Positions 16,726-26,140 of a stretch of DNA of 64,000 nt are shown here, in pieces (within the stretch, counting starts at the first letter, position 1; each line of letters opens with the position of its first letter). The notes beneath the pieces are model-generated. The model searched no databases. It saw only the letters and a program-made list of their open reading frames with translations, and was not told the origin of the DNA. The translations under genes were made by a program, and so were the position numbers. Where the stretch lies: assembly GCA_947500385.1 (NCBI GenBank), contig CANMSA010000001.1, positions 248,001 through 312,000 of the forward strand. The letters run 5' to 3'. The DNA is from an uncultured Flavobacteriaceae bacterium (GTDB lineage: Bacteria > Bacteroidota > Bacteroidia > Flavobacteriales > Flavobacteriaceae).

Positions 16726-17958
16726 ATGGACGCAGGATTATTTACAGCTAACAATGTATGGATGATGGTATGTACCGCATTGGTATTCTTCATGCATACC
16801 GGTTTTGCATTTTTAGAAATCGGCTTGACCAGACAAAAAAATACAATTAACATCTTATTCAAGAACATCTTTATTATTACAGGAGGGCTCTTACTTTATT
16901 ATGCTTTCGGGTTCAATCTCATGTATCCTGGCTTTGAGGACGGTGATGCCGGTTTATTAAAGTTTGCTGGATTTGGCATCGGTGCCCCGGAAGGCGGTAT
17001 GACACCAGGATATGCCGACGGTGGTTACACTTGGTGGACCGACTTCCTTTTCCAAGGAATGTTCGCGGCCACTGCGGCAACCATTGTTTCGGGAGCGGTA
17101 GCGGAACGAATCAAGATCGGGGCCTTTATGATTTTCACCATTATTTATGTGGGGCTTGTCTATCCTATCGTAGGTGCTTGGAAATGGGGAGGTGGATTCC
17201 TTGATTCCTGGGGATTCTATGACTTTGCAGGGTCTACCTTAGTTCACTCCGTAGGCGGATGGGCAGCACTTGTGGCCATTGCATTGTTAGGCGCAAGAAT
17301 CGGGAAATTTGGAGAAGATGGCAAACCTAAAGCGATTCCCGGACACAGCATTCCCATGGCTACTGCAGGGGTATTGATTCTATGGTTAGGCTGGTTTGGT
17401 TTTAACGGCGGTTCGGTGCTCTCTGCCGACCCTGAGCTTACTTCTTTAGTACTTGTTACCACAAGTTTGGCAGCAGCAGCAGGTGGATTTGGTGCCTTTA
17501 TTCTATCTACCTTACTGTATAAAAACTTGGATTTAACCATGTTCTTAAATGGTATTCTAGGAGGTCTTGTAGGTATTACAGCAGGAGCGGACTTAATGTC
17601 GCCAAATGAAGCTGTAGTAATTGGCTTCATTGCTGGATTAATTATTGTTGGAGGTGTGGCCTTGATCGACAAGTTAAAATTGGACGATCCTGTAGGGGCC
17701 GTTACGGTTCACCTGATCTGTGGGATCTGGGGTACGCTTGCCGTTGGTATTTTTGGCAGTAAGGCCGGAATGGACCAGCTCCTCGTTCAACTTTATGGTG
17801 TGCTGATTATCGGCGCCTTTTGTATCATCAGTTCTGGGATTATCCTATTCGCCCTCAAAACAACAATGGGTCTGCGGGTTTCCAAAGAAGAAGAAATCGA
17901 AGGCTTGGATCTTCACGAACATGGTATGGACGCCTATCCAGACTTTATGAACGAATAA
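16726..17958 (+). CDS. amtB: Ammonium transporter AmtB
   Basis: A 410-residue inner-membrane ammonium channel with about 11 helices. Conserved features: the first helices (FFMHTGFAFLEIGLTRQKNT), the first pore histidine in GSTLVHSVGGWAAL, the family pattern GWFGFNGGS, and the second pore histidine in AVTVHLICGIWGTLAVG. The C-terminal tail (EEEIEGLDLHEHGMDAYPDF) carries the conserved Glu/His/Tyr pattern of the cytoplasmic region that contacts GlnK. It has no signal peptide. It is co-transcribed with glnK, and a terminator follows. Confidence 0.96.
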   Translation: MDAGLFTANNVWMMVCTALVFFMHTGFAFLEIGLTRQKNTINILFKNIFIITGGLLLYYAFGFNLMYPGFEDGDAGLLKFAGFGIGAPEGGMTPGYADGGYTWWTDFLFQGMFAATAATIVSGAVAERIKIGAFMIFTIIYVGLVYPIVGAWKWGGGFLDSWGFYDFAGSTLVHSVGGWAALVAIALLGARIGKFGEDGKPKAIPGHSIPMATAGVLILWLGWFGFNGGSVLSADPELTSLVLVTTSLAAAAGGFGAFILSTLLYKNLDLTMFLNGILGGLVGITAGADLMSPNEAVVIGFIAGLIIVGGVALIDKLKLDDPVGAVTVHLICGIWGTLAVGIFGSKAGMDQLLVQLYGVLIIGAFCIISSGIILFALKTTMGLRVSKEEEIEGLDLHEHGMDAYPDFMNE

Positions 17959-17976
17959 ACCCTTGTTTAAAAAAGC

Positions 17977-18007
17977 AAACGGAGCGTTTTGCAGAACGCT
18001 CCGTTTT
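17977..18007 (+). terminator. Terminator behind amtB
   Basis: A 12-bp stem AAACGGAGCGTT (17977-17988) / AACGCTCCGTTT (17995-18006) with a 6-base loop and a short T-run. It separates glnK-amtB from the porin gene, although partial read-through is possible. Confidence 0.85.
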
Positions 18008-18082
18008 ATAACCTTTTACACTCACAATAGCATAAACTAACGTCCAGAACTCGAAAAAAGGACAACTTAAACGTATTGAGAA

Positions 18083-19225
18083 ATGAAAACGATTACAAAT
18101 ACAAAATTCGTAAAAAATATTTTTACGCTAGCCTTACTGTTTTTAGCTACAGCATTCACATTTGCCCAAGAAGAAGAAATGGAAGAGGAAGCAAAATCAA
18201 AATTCTCTTTTAGCGGCTCGGTAGATGCCTATTACAGAACCAATTTAGGCGGTTTGAACAAATTTATCCCGGATGCCAATGGTGATATTGCATTTTCCCC
18301 AGCGGTTCCCGGTACCTCTTTCGCCAATAGGCCAGGATTTGCCTTGGGAATGGTAAACCTAGTAGCGGGTTATGAAGGCGAAAAAGTAGGTTTTGTCGCC
18401 GATTTGGTTTTCGGCCCTAGAGGAGAGGAAGCGGTCTTTGGTTCGCCCTTCGGTTCTTCCAATATCGTAAATCAGTTATACGTGTATTGGAACGTAAGCG
18501 ACAAAGTAAAACTAACCCTGGGTAACTTCAATACCTTTTTAGGATACGAAGTGATTTCTCCTAGCGCCAACTTCAACTACAGCACCTCTTATCTGTTTTC
18601 CTATGGTCCCTTTTCGCACGCCGGTCTGAAGGCCGATTTTGACCTGGGAAGCGATTGGTCGGCCATGTTGGCCGTTATGAATGCTACCGATTTTACCGAT
18701 GTAAACATTTTTGGCAACTACAGTTTGGGGGCACAATTGGGATATTCGGGCCAATATTTAAATGTAGTATACGGTCCTCAAAGTTTTGGAGAAGCCTTGG
18801 ATGCCGACGGGAACCTTGTTGACACCGATGTAAAATCGTTATTTCAAATTGATTACACCGGCGGTTTTGATGTAACCGATTCATTCTTCTTAGGATTGAA
18901 TGCTTCTTATCAAGATACCGACGGTACCGGATTTACCGGAGTTGCCCTATATCCTCAACTCACAACTTCCGATCACTTTGCAATCGGATTACGTGGGGAG
19001 TATTTTGCCGAGACCGGTAGTTTTGGCGCCATCGGAGGTACCGATGCAGACGGGGATGCAAGTGTTATCGCGGTAACACTAACAGGAAGCGCCACTATCG
19101 GAGATCTAATGATCAAACCCGAACTAAGATTGGACAGCGCTTCTGAAGATGTTTTCCTAAACGGAGATCTAGAGGCGGAAGGCAGTCTGGCATCTTTTAT
19201 CCTAGCCGCTGTTTATTCCTTCTAA
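18083..19225 (+). CDS. Outer-membrane beta-barrel porin (OmpL/BBP2-like)
   Basis: A 380-residue outer-membrane protein. The signal peptide (TLALLFLATAFTFAQ) is followed by an acidic stretch (EEEMEEEAKSK), then a barrel of about 16 strands beginning FSFSGSVDAYYRTNLG. It ends with the canonical terminal phenylalanine (FILAAVYSF). The pattern resembles the 'putative beta-barrel porin-2' family. Its place directly behind glnK-amtB suggests it lets nitrogen compounds cross the outer membrane, but this is inference from position only. Confidence 0.8.
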   Translation: MKTITNTKFVKNIFTLALLFLATAFTFAQEEEMEEEAKSKFSFSGSVDAYYRTNLGGLNKFIPDANGDIAFSPAVPGTSFANRPGFALGMVNLVAGYEGEKVGFVADLVFGPRGEEAVFGSPFGSSNIVNQLYVYWNVSDKVKLTLGNFNTFLGYEVISPSANFNYSTSYLFSYGPFSHAGLKADFDLGSDWSAMLAVMNATDFTDVNIFGNYSLGAQLGYSGQYLNVVYGPQSFGEALDADGNLVDTDVKSLFQIDYTGGFDVTDSFFLGLNASYQDTDGTGFTGVALYPQLTTSDHFAIGLRGEYFAETGSFGAIGGTDADGDASVIAVTLTGSATIGDLMIKPELRLDSASEDVFLNGDLEAEGSLASFILAAVYSF

Positions 19226-19266
19226 ACCGAAAGTTAATTGGTTGATTATTGTACTTTTTTTACACT

Positions 19267-19299
19267 AAATCCCGGTCGTCAGCTGACCGGGATTTTATT
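19267..19299. terminator. Bidirectional terminator between porin and DUF1684 genes
   Basis: Stem AAATCCCGGTC (19267-19277) / GACCGGGATTT (19285-19295) with a 7-base loop and T-runs on the plus strand. It lies between two convergent genes and overlaps the last bases of the minus-strand gene. Confidence 0.85.
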
Positions 19300-19945
19300 T
19301 TTCCAACGGTTTGAAATCCTTCACCCCTGCTCTGACCGCCACGTTTAAGGCATTTACTGCCGGGACTATCGGACATGAGTATTTCTTATTATACACACAA
19401 TAGGGATTGTAGGCCCTATTAAAATCCAGGAGCAACGAATCACCTGTAGGAATTTCTAGGTCGATATAGCGTCCACCTCCATAGGTTTCCGTTCCGTTTG
19501 TGTCATCGGTAAAGGGTAGAAACAGATAGTCTTCATATCCTTCTTGCTGCATAAGTTCCTCGTTTTGATAGACTTCCAATTGGTGTTCGCCTCCTTTTAG
19601 GTAAAAATGCAAAACACCATATACCCGTTCCTTGGATTTTCGATTGGTCGTGGTGGGCATTTCGAACGGAATGGTATTCGGCGTGCGCACTAACGTTGCC
19701 TGCACCGTGTAACTCGTATCCGCTTCAAAAAAATGCAAGGTCTCAAAGTTCTTTCGATAGCGATCCGGCAAGGGCGACGTTTCCGGATTTTTAAACTCTG
19801 CATTTAGCTTTTTTTGAAACGTGGCTATAGCCTGTAAAGACGTATCGGAACCTTGGAAGGCGCCAGGTTCCTGAACTTGGTGGTACTTCTTATCGGCCTT
19901 ACAGCTCAGCATCAAAAACGACATCGTCAGGAAAAAATATTTCAT
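19295..19945 (-). CDS. DUF1684 domain-containing lipoprotein
   Basis: A 216-residue protein with a lipoprotein signal peptide (MSFLMLSC, Cys15). The DUF1684 hallmark is clear in the C-terminal half: ETYGGGRYIDLEIP followed by LLDFNRAYNPYCVYN and YSCPIVPAVNALNVAVRAG. The Tyr/Cys/Pro-rich motif of this family suggests a structural or metal site, but no biochemical role is known to me. The gene is divergent from the DJ-1-like lipoprotein gene, with about 90 bases between starts. Confidence 0.87.
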   Translation of the reverse strand: MKYFFLTMSFLMLSCKADKKYHQVQEPGAFQGSDTSLQAIATFQKKLNAEFKNPETSPLPDRYRKNFETLHFFEADTSYTVQATLVRTPNTIPFEMPTTTNRKSKERVYGVLHFYLKGGEHQLEVYQNEELMQQEGYEDYLFLPFTDDTNGTETYGGGRYIDLEIPTGDSLLLDFNRAYNPYCVYNKKYSCPIVPAVNALNVAVRAGVKDFKPLEK

Positions 19946-20034
19946 AAGAAAACAATTCTTCTTTCAAAAATACAATTTTTGTGGTTCGACACTTTTTTAA
20001 ATTGGCGTACCTTTCCCCTTTAAATTTTACAAAA

Positions 20035-20772
20035 ATGAAGAATTCCTTCGTACTGTTCATAAGCATACTATGCATTTACAGTTGTCAACAACCCTCTAAA
20101 AACGCTCGAACATCAAAACAACCCGAACGGGTATTGCCGGTATTGGAAGATGGCCGTTACAACGTAGCTTTTTTAATTATGGACGGCACGTACAATACCG
20201 AGTTCACCGCACCCTTCGATATTTTTCAGCATACACAGTATCGAAAGGGCATTAAGGCCATGAATACCTTTACAGTGGCCAATACTTTGAACCCCATCAC
20301 TACTTTTGAAGGGGTACGGCTGTTACCCGATTTTGACTACACCAACGATTCGCTCCCTTCCATTGATATCTTGGTGGTGCCCAGTGCGGAACACCACTTG
20401 GACACTGACCTAAACGACGCGATGCTCTTGGATTTTGTAAAAAAGGTAGATGAAAATGCGCTGTTCATGACCAGCCATTGCGACGGTGCCTTTGTGCTGG
20501 CCAAAACAGGTATACTGGATCATGTCGCATCGACTACCTTTCCCAGTGATATTGAAAAATACAAAGCCATGTTTCCGCACCTATCCGTAAAGGACAGCGT
20601 GCTATTTGTACATGATGGAAAATATATAACCTCTGCCGGCGGGGCCAAAAGCTTCGAGGCGGCCTTGTATGTATGTGAACAGCTCTACGGCAAGGAAATA
20701 GCAAGATCTTTGGCAAAGGGCTTGGTAATCGATTGGAAGCTGGAAGAGGTACCCCATTTTATTCCTCAATAA
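20035..20772 (+). CDS. DJ-1/PfpI-family lipoprotein
   Basis: A 245-residue class I glutamine amidotransferase-like protein. The start at 20035 (MKNSFVLFIS) gives a lipoprotein signal (CIYSC, Cys17); the longer frame from 19981 is rejected. The nucleophile elbow is SHCDGAFVLA with Cys149, and the preceding strand VAFLIMDGTYNTEF matches the ThiJ/DJ-1 fold. Most relatives are cytoplasmic or fused to AraC domains, so a periplasmic anchored form is somewhat unusual. Its end overlaps the convergent hydrolase gene by 14 bases. Confidence 0.8.
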   Translation: MKNSFVLFISILCIYSCQQPSKNARTSKQPERVLPVLEDGRYNVAFLIMDGTYNTEFTAPFDIFQHTQYRKGIKAMNTFTVANTLNPITTFEGVRLLPDFDYTNDSLPSIDILVVPSAEHHLDTDLNDAMLLDFVKKVDENALFMTSHCDGAFVLAKTGILDHVASTTFPSDIEKYKAMFPHLSVKDSVLFVHDGKYITSAGGAKSFEAALYVCEQLYGKEIARSLAKGLVIDWKLEEVPHFIPQ

Positions 20773-22171
20773 TTTCGTAGCGAGCTCCCTTCAAGTATTT
20801 TTCCACGATTGCATTGAATTCGGGTGTAATCCGTAACAAAGCGGTATTTTCAAGGGTATATAATTTGGCTTTGTCGGTATATCCGTTCTTTAGAAGTTCT
20901 TCCAGATAAAACAAAGCCGTCCCGTAATCGTCTATCAAGGCACTGTTTGTGATTACTTTTAGATAATTTTCATAGGCTTTTGGGTCCGTAATGGTCTTGA
21001 GCATCCACAAAAGGTTGAGGGCCTCCAAATCTACTTGTTCGGCAAGCTGAACCACATCGATCGTATCCGCTATCAAGGCGTTTACATACCCTCTTAGTCG
21101 TGCGCCCATTTGTTGTATCGCTGCACTCGGATGGCTTTCATACTTGCTTATTTCTTCCATTTGGTAGGTCCACCATCCTAAATTATTATAATTATAGGTT
21201 CTAACATCCTCTTCCAAATAGTAGGCATAATCTTCCTTTAGAAAAGATTCTTTAAAAAAAGCATTGTTCTGACTTCGATTTTGGTTTTTATACGCTCTGC
21301 TTCTTTTTAAGGTTTTCGCACGCTCCCTCAACGAATCGATGTTTTTATGAGGTTGGTAAACATCAAGGGTCTCGTTCAGCAGCTTATAAGCCATTAGAGG
21401 CTGTTGGGTACGAACCAGGGTATCGACCATTGAAAGGTTCTCCGCAAAGGTTCGATCAACATAGGAACTGTCACGTGCAATGTTATTTTTGGCCATTGCC
21501 GAAAGCGTGAAAATTTCCATTGCCTTCGCCAAATATTCGGTTTTAGGCCATTCTTGCCCCCCATCGAAAATCAATAATTGGTTTGGAAAACGCAGTTTGT
21601 TCAAGAACTTTTCAACCGATAAGGTAGCTGGATAGTTAAAATCGCGGTTCCCAACGATCCCGACCACATGAAAGGGATTCTTTGTGGTCAATACTTCTGT
21701 ATTCGGAATGGTCGCCCCGCACAATAGCACCCCCTCTACCGATCTGATAAACGAGGGTATCACGGCGGCCAATCGTGCCCCCCCCGCAAATCCTCCGGTG
21801 TACACCCTATTCGGATCAATAGGCAACAACGTGCCAATACTCGAAAATAGTCTGCTTGAAATACGGATGTTCTTGGCAATAGGCAGACTATCATGAACAC
21901 TATTGGACGAAACCAAGATGTATCCTTCCTTTTCCGCCGCCCCGCGAAACATATTTACGGTTTGGCGTCCTCGCCCCTGCATATCATACACAAAAAGTAC
22001 CGGCCATCTCTTGATCGGGTCAAATGTCTTAGGGAGATACAGCGCAAAACTTTCGGGAATAGAATCGTTTATTCGAAGGGAATCAACAACAGAACCTTTT
22101 TTGAGAGAAATTTTTTGTGCAGTCGTTGAAAAGGCAACTCCCAAAACCAAAACCAGTAAAATTTTTTTCAT
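20759..22171 (-). CDS. Secreted alpha/beta-hydrolase-fold protein with the nucleophile serine missing
   Basis: A 470-residue protein with a signal peptide (LLVLVLGVAFSTTAQ). Residues 35-230 have the fold of esterase/PHB-depolymerase-like hydrolases (FALYLPKTF, WPVLFVYDMQGRG, RVYTGGFAGGARLA). At the nucleophile elbow, relatives read G-F-S-G-G; here it is G-F-A-G-G (Ala129, codon GCG). The C-terminal half (about 240-470) is helical and repeat-like. It is probably catalytically inactive or uses other residues. Codon phase is intact through the elbow, which contains a run of eight G bases. Convergent with the DJ-1 gene. Confidence 0.75.
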   Translation of the reverse strand: MKKILLVLVLGVAFSTTAQKISLKKGSVVDSLRINDSIPESFALYLPKTFDPIKRWPVLFVYDMQGRGRQTVNMFRGAAEKEGYILVSSNSVHDSLPIAKNIRISSRLFSSIGTLLPIDPNRVYTGGFAGGARLAAVIPSFIRSVEGVLLCGATIPNTEVLTTKNPFHVVGIVGNRDFNYPATLSVEKFLNKLRFPNQLLIFDGGQEWPKTEYLAKAMEIFTLSAMAKNNIARDSSYVDRTFAENLSMVDTLVRTQQPLMAYKLLNETLDVYQPHKNIDSLRERAKTLKRSRAYKNQNRSQNNAFFKESFLKEDYAYYLEEDVRTYNYNNLGWWTYQMEEISKYESHPSAAIQQMGARLRGYVNALIADTIDVVQLAEQVDLEALNLLWMLKTITDPKAYENYLKVITNSALIDDYGTALFYLEELLKNGYTDKAKLYTLENTALLRITPEFNAIVEKYLKGARYEIIEE

Positions 22172-22315
22172 ACGCTTTTGTCCTAAGTACCGGTTGTTAC
22201 CTCATGCAACCCCAGACGCTTGATTTTAGAAGAACAGGTATCAAAAATAAGGCCAAAATGAATTCAATCCCAATTCAATTGAATTTTGGGCACAAACATG
22301 GGAAATAGATCGCCG

Positions 22316-23140
22316 CTATTCTCCAATCAGTCCCATCTCCACTCCTTCGGAGTATGCTACCTTGACTTGGTTATTGCTAAACGCGTTTTTAATGGCCTTG
22401 TTAGCACCAAAAGTGACTTCCCAAAAATCATCTGGCAACACATACGGGCGAACAATCAACATTATACTGTGGGAATCAAAGTTGTTTATGCCTATTTCCG
22501 GTGTAGGACTCTGCAAAATCTTGGGAACTTCTTTCAAAGCATTTTGTATAATGTTTTGTACTCGGGGAAAGCTCTCTTCATAGGGCATGGTTACTTCCAA
22601 TTCCAATCGAATCATCCCTTTTTCAGAATAGTTCGTCACCACCGAATCGGTAATCATCGAATTGGGGATGATCAATATTTTATTTCCCGGAGTGAGGACA
22701 TCGGTACTAAATATTCCGATTTCTTCCACCCTACCGAATTTATCATCTACTTGAATCCAATCATTTACCTTATACGGTTTTAATGTCAAAATCAAGATTC
22801 CGGAGGCAAAATTCCCGAGACTTCCCTGCAACGCCATCCCCACCGCAAAACCTGCGGCGGCCAAGATGGCCACCAAACCCGTAAGATCCGCCCCCAAAAC
22901 AGAAGCAATTACAAACAATACCGTACCTTTTAACAGTATTCCTACAGTTGATGACAAAAACGGACGTAGGGTTTCAGAAAAACCTGTTTTTTTAAGAAGG
23001 TTCCCAAACAGCTGAACCAACTTACGAACCACCTTAAAACCTACCCACAAAATGATACCGGCAAGTACAATTTTAGGGAGGTAAAAAACTGCCTTATCTA
23101 TCGCTATCTGCCAGTATTTCTCAATATCGTTCCATTCCAT
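22316..23140 (-). CDS. MscS-family mechanosensitive ion channel (short form)
   Basis: A 274-residue channel close in size and layout to E. coli MscS. Three N-terminal helices end with the pore helix AAAGFAVGMALQGSLGNFASG, in which the alternating Gly/Ala packing pattern and the GNFASG turn are well conserved. The beta domain follows (VNDWIQVDDKFGRVEEIGIF, ILIIPNSMITDSVVTNYS). It protects cells against hypo-osmotic shock. Single gene; its stop is convergent with the hydrolase gene start region. Confidence 0.95.
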   Translation of the reverse strand: MEWNDIEKYWQIAIDKAVFYLPKIVLAGIILWVGFKVVRKLVQLFGNLLKKTGFSETLRPFLSSTVGILLKGTVLFVIASVLGADLTGLVAILAAAGFAVGMALQGSLGNFASGILILTLKPYKVNDWIQVDDKFGRVEEIGIFSTDVLTPGNKILIIPNSMITDSVVTNYSEKGMIRLELEVTMPYEESFPRVQNIIQNALKEVPKILQSPTPEIGINNFDSHSIMLIVRPYVLPDDFWEVTFGANKAIKNAFSNNQVKVAYSEGVEMGLIGE

Positions 23141-23249
23141 ACTTTAAAATAAACGATAAAATCGGTTTCCTACAAATATTTAATTTCTTTTTGAGCCTAG
23201 AACATTCTCAATGTCCTTATAGCGGGAGTTTGAAAAGTAAAAAAATGGG

Positions 23250-24812
23250 CTACCCATGGCTATTTTCAATGGCACCCAGGTATTTTGCCAATTCTTCTTT
23301 TACCTTGGGGAGTAATATGACAAGACCGATCATATTGGGTACCAACATGGCAAAAATCATCGAATCGGAGAAATAGGTCACCGATCCTAAGCTAGCTGCC
23401 GCACCGATAACCACAAAGATGCAGAAAAGGGTTTTGTATGTATATTCCATTCGTTTTCCCCTTCCAAAGAGAAAAGACCAAGCTTGATACCCATAATACG
23501 ACCATGATATCATTGATGAAAAAGCAAAAAGAATAACCGCAAAAGACAAAAGGTAAGGAAACCAGGAAATGCCGCTTGCCAATGCATTCGACGTAAGCAC
23601 CACTCCCTGCGCATCATCAATTGCCACCCCTACCGCCACTTGCCCTGTAACGATCAGTACAAGGGCCGTCATCGTACACACCACTACGGTATCGATGAAC
23701 GGCTCCAACAAGGCAACCATTCCTTCGCTCGCGGGGTATTGGGTCTTGACCGCCGAATGCGCAATAGCGGAAGAACCTATCCCTGCTTCATTGGAAAAAG
23801 CAGCGCGTTTAAAACCTTGGACAAGCACTCCTATAAACCCTCCTGCAATGCCTTCCGGAGAAAAGGCGCCCTTAAAAATTGCCGTGAACGCATCGGGAAT
23901 CGCCTGATAGTTAATCCCTAAAATCACCAGTACGGCGAACACATACATCACTACCATTGCGGGAACGACCTTGTCGGTAACCTTGGCTATTTTTTTAATT
24001 CCCCCTATGATGACCACCCCTACAAAAGTTGCCATTATAAGGCCGAACAACCATCCCTTGCCGGCAATAAAACTATCCTCTGCCCCGGTAACATATTCGA
24101 ACAGTCTAAAGGCCTGGTTTACTTGAAACATATTACCGCCACCAAAGGATCCCCCGATACACATAATGGCAAAAACAATGGCAAGAAACTTCCCAAGTTT
24201 TTGCAAGCCCTTCTCCTGCAGCCCTTTGGTCAAATAATACATAGGTCCCCCGTATACGGTACCATCGGCCGAAATTTCACGGTACTTTACCCCCAAGGTA
24301 CACTCCACAAATTTTGAGGCCATTCCCAAAAAGCCCACAAGGATCATCCAAAAGGTCGCTCCGGGCCCACCGATCGACAGGGCGATCGCCACTCCTGCAA
24401 TATTGCCCAAACCAACAGTGGCCGAGAGGGCTGCGGTCAATGCTTGAAAATGGGTAACTTCCCCATGGTGCCCTTCAATTTTAATGGTATCGGACAAATC
24501 TTCCCGAGCATCTTCCACAACAGGGGAAGCCGACACGCCCGCTGTATTTTCCAAAGCGTCATATTTTCCCTGTACAATTCGGACCGCCGTAAAAAAACCG
24601 CGAATATTAATACCCTTAAAATAGATGGTAAAATATCCGGCGCCCAATAAAAGCACCACTAACACCCAGGGGATGCCAACGTTTTCAGTAATGGGGATCT
24701 CGGAAAAAATAGCATCGGCAAACCAACCTGTCGCATTTTCAAATGCATGATCGATCCGCTCGTCCAACGAAGGAGTTTCAGTTACTAGAAGCTTTTTAAA
24801 AATAGGGTACAT
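23250..24812 (-). CDS. Alanine/glycine:cation symporter (AGCS family)
   Basis: A 520-residue inner-membrane protein, start MYPIFKKLLV at 24812 (the frame extends to 24842 without a better start). It has about 10-11 helices. AGCS landmarks are FQALTAALSATVGLGNIAGVAIA, GPGATFWMILVGFLGMASKFVE, the TVYGGPMYYL loop and GFKRAAFSNEAGIGSSAIAH. It takes up D/L-alanine or glycine with Na+. An N-terminal insertion of about 45 residues precedes the first helix. It lies next to a membrane LuxR-type regulator and an Lrp regulator, all on the minus strand. Confidence 0.93.
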   Translation of the reverse strand: MYPIFKKLLVTETPSLDERIDHAFENATGWFADAIFSEIPITENVGIPWVLVVLLLGAGYFTIYFKGINIRGFFTAVRIVQGKYDALENTAGVSASPVVEDAREDLSDTIKIEGHHGEVTHFQALTAALSATVGLGNIAGVAIALSIGGPGATFWMILVGFLGMASKFVECTLGVKYREISADGTVYGGPMYYLTKGLQEKGLQKLGKFLAIVFAIMCIGGSFGGGNMFQVNQAFRLFEYVTGAEDSFIAGKGWLFGLIMATFVGVVIIGGIKKIAKVTDKVVPAMVVMYVFAVLVILGINYQAIPDAFTAIFKGAFSPEGIAGGFIGVLVQGFKRAAFSNEAGIGSSAIAHSAVKTQYPASEGMVALLEPFIDTVVVCTMTALVLIVTGQVAVGVAIDDAQGVVLTSNALASGISWFPYLLSFAVILFAFSSMISWSYYGYQAWSFLFGRGKRMEYTYKTLFCIFVVIGAAASLGSVTYFSDSMIFAMLVPNMIGLVILLPKVKEELAKYLGAIENSHG

Positions 24813-24920
24813 AACGCTCGGCAGTTTTAAATGTGAGCGCAAAAACGGGCGATTTACGAAATAAAAAAAGGGTACGTACTATTGAAAATTTAAAGGCCTG
24901 TACTTAAGTAGTCCACATTT

Positions 24921-26039
24921 TTAAAAGTCTTTCTTCAAACTCGCATAAGACAATAGGTCATTGTCAAGGGCGTATTGAATTAACTGATGCTTCCCTGCCG
25001 AACCGCTGATTTTCAGTACTTTCTTTATCTGATGTATATGTGCTTGAAAACCATCTACGCTTATGTGCATTGCCTCTGCCATTTCGGTATACGATTTTCG
25101 ATGACCGAAGGCGCCTAAATTTCCTAGCACCTCTTTTTGTCGGTCGGATAATTCAATCTTGGAGGCTTCGGTAACCAGCCGTAATTCTTCCTTTAGGCGG
25201 GTAATGGTATCCAAATGACTTTCATTGGCCACCTGCAACTGGGTGGTCGCCTTTTGCAATTGTATTTTTTCCTTGAGGGTAGCCTCCAATAACGATTGTT
25301 TTTCCTCTTTCTCCGACAGAAACTTCCAGCTATAAAGCAATATGGAAAACAGCAAAATAAAGAGGAACTTAAATGAAATAGCGCTGACGGTACCGACCAA
25401 GGACCAAGTTTTGTTCCCGATAAAACCGGGCGTTGCCTCGAGCGGCACAATGCGATGGGTAACCGCAATCAGGATAAGTAAAAAAAGCACAAAACTTGGT
25501 AAGTACATAAAGTGCATTTTTCGATTTATGAATGCTCTGGTCAAGGCATGCAAAAGGGCAAAGGCTACGACCAATGAAATAGGAATATCGATCAACCAAA
25601 TTAACGAGTTGCTTATGGCGGGATTGGTATAAGAGGCCGCAAAAAAAACGAAGATGAACATGCCCATGAGCCCTAGATATAGCCAAATGAATTCCCTTTC
25701 TGAAAAACGAGCCACGAGGCGCACCACAATATTGGGCTTCCCCCTGTACTCGATAGAAGGGAGTGAGAGTAAGATAAACAGGGAGTTCAGCAACGAAATA
25801 CATACTCCAAGGTAGATGAACATCTTGTTGGATGGAAGTAGCGAAAGCCCTGCTACGGCTATACAGTTAAAAAGCGCACCGATGCCCCATATGAAAATAG
25901 CCCACCCGAACCACAAAATACCTTTGACCCCGTCATTTGTATCACTCCTTGAACGTTCTCTTTTATAGATACGCTGAACAACAACGGCGGTCACTAGGCA
26001 AACAATCGCGGTAATCGCATACTCCAAAATCATAGACAT
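24921..26039 (-). CDS. Seven-transmembrane protein with C-terminal LuxR-type DNA-binding domain
   Basis: A 372-residue protein combining about seven membrane helices (approximate residues 4-22, 41-68, 72-93, 117-136, 143-166, 174-194, 212-238), a coiled coil (about 240-290: EEKQSLLEATLKEKIQ through TRLKEELRLV) and a LuxR-like helix-turn-helix (about 297-365: LSDRQKEVLGNLGAF, YTEMAEAMHISVDGFQAHIH). This would be a membrane-tethered transcription factor that senses a signal in the membrane or periplasm. No receiver or kinase domain is seen. Possible target: the adjacent alanine symporter, by position only. Confidence 0.8.
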   Translation of the reverse strand: MSMILEYAITAIVCLVTAVVVQRIYKRERSRSDTNDGVKGILWFGWAIFIWGIGALFNCIAVAGLSLLPSNKMFIYLGVCISLLNSLFILLSLPSIEYRGKPNIVVRLVARFSEREFIWLYLGLMGMFIFVFFAASYTNPAISNSLIWLIDIPISLVVAFALLHALTRAFINRKMHFMYLPSFVLFLLILIAVTHRIVPLEATPGFIGNKTWSLVGTVSAISFKFLFILLFSILLYSWKFLSEKEEKQSLLEATLKEKIQLQKATTQLQVANESHLDTITRLKEELRLVTEASKIELSDRQKEVLGNLGAFGHRKSYTEMAEAMHISVDGFQAHIHQIKKVLKISGSAGKHQLIQYALDNDLLSYASLKKDF

Positions 26040-26140
26040 AGGGGGTATTTTCTTCCCTAAAGTTACATAAAATGACTTTGGTAAAAGTACTTAACCATTG
26101 TGTAAGCACATCGTTCAGGAGTATCCGGCCACAACAATTT

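Noticed and set aside
21700-21800. Frameshift at the run of eight G bases in the alpha/beta hydrolase gene
   Set aside because: The frame stays open with family-like sequence on both sides, so the Ser-to-Ala change is not caused by an indel.
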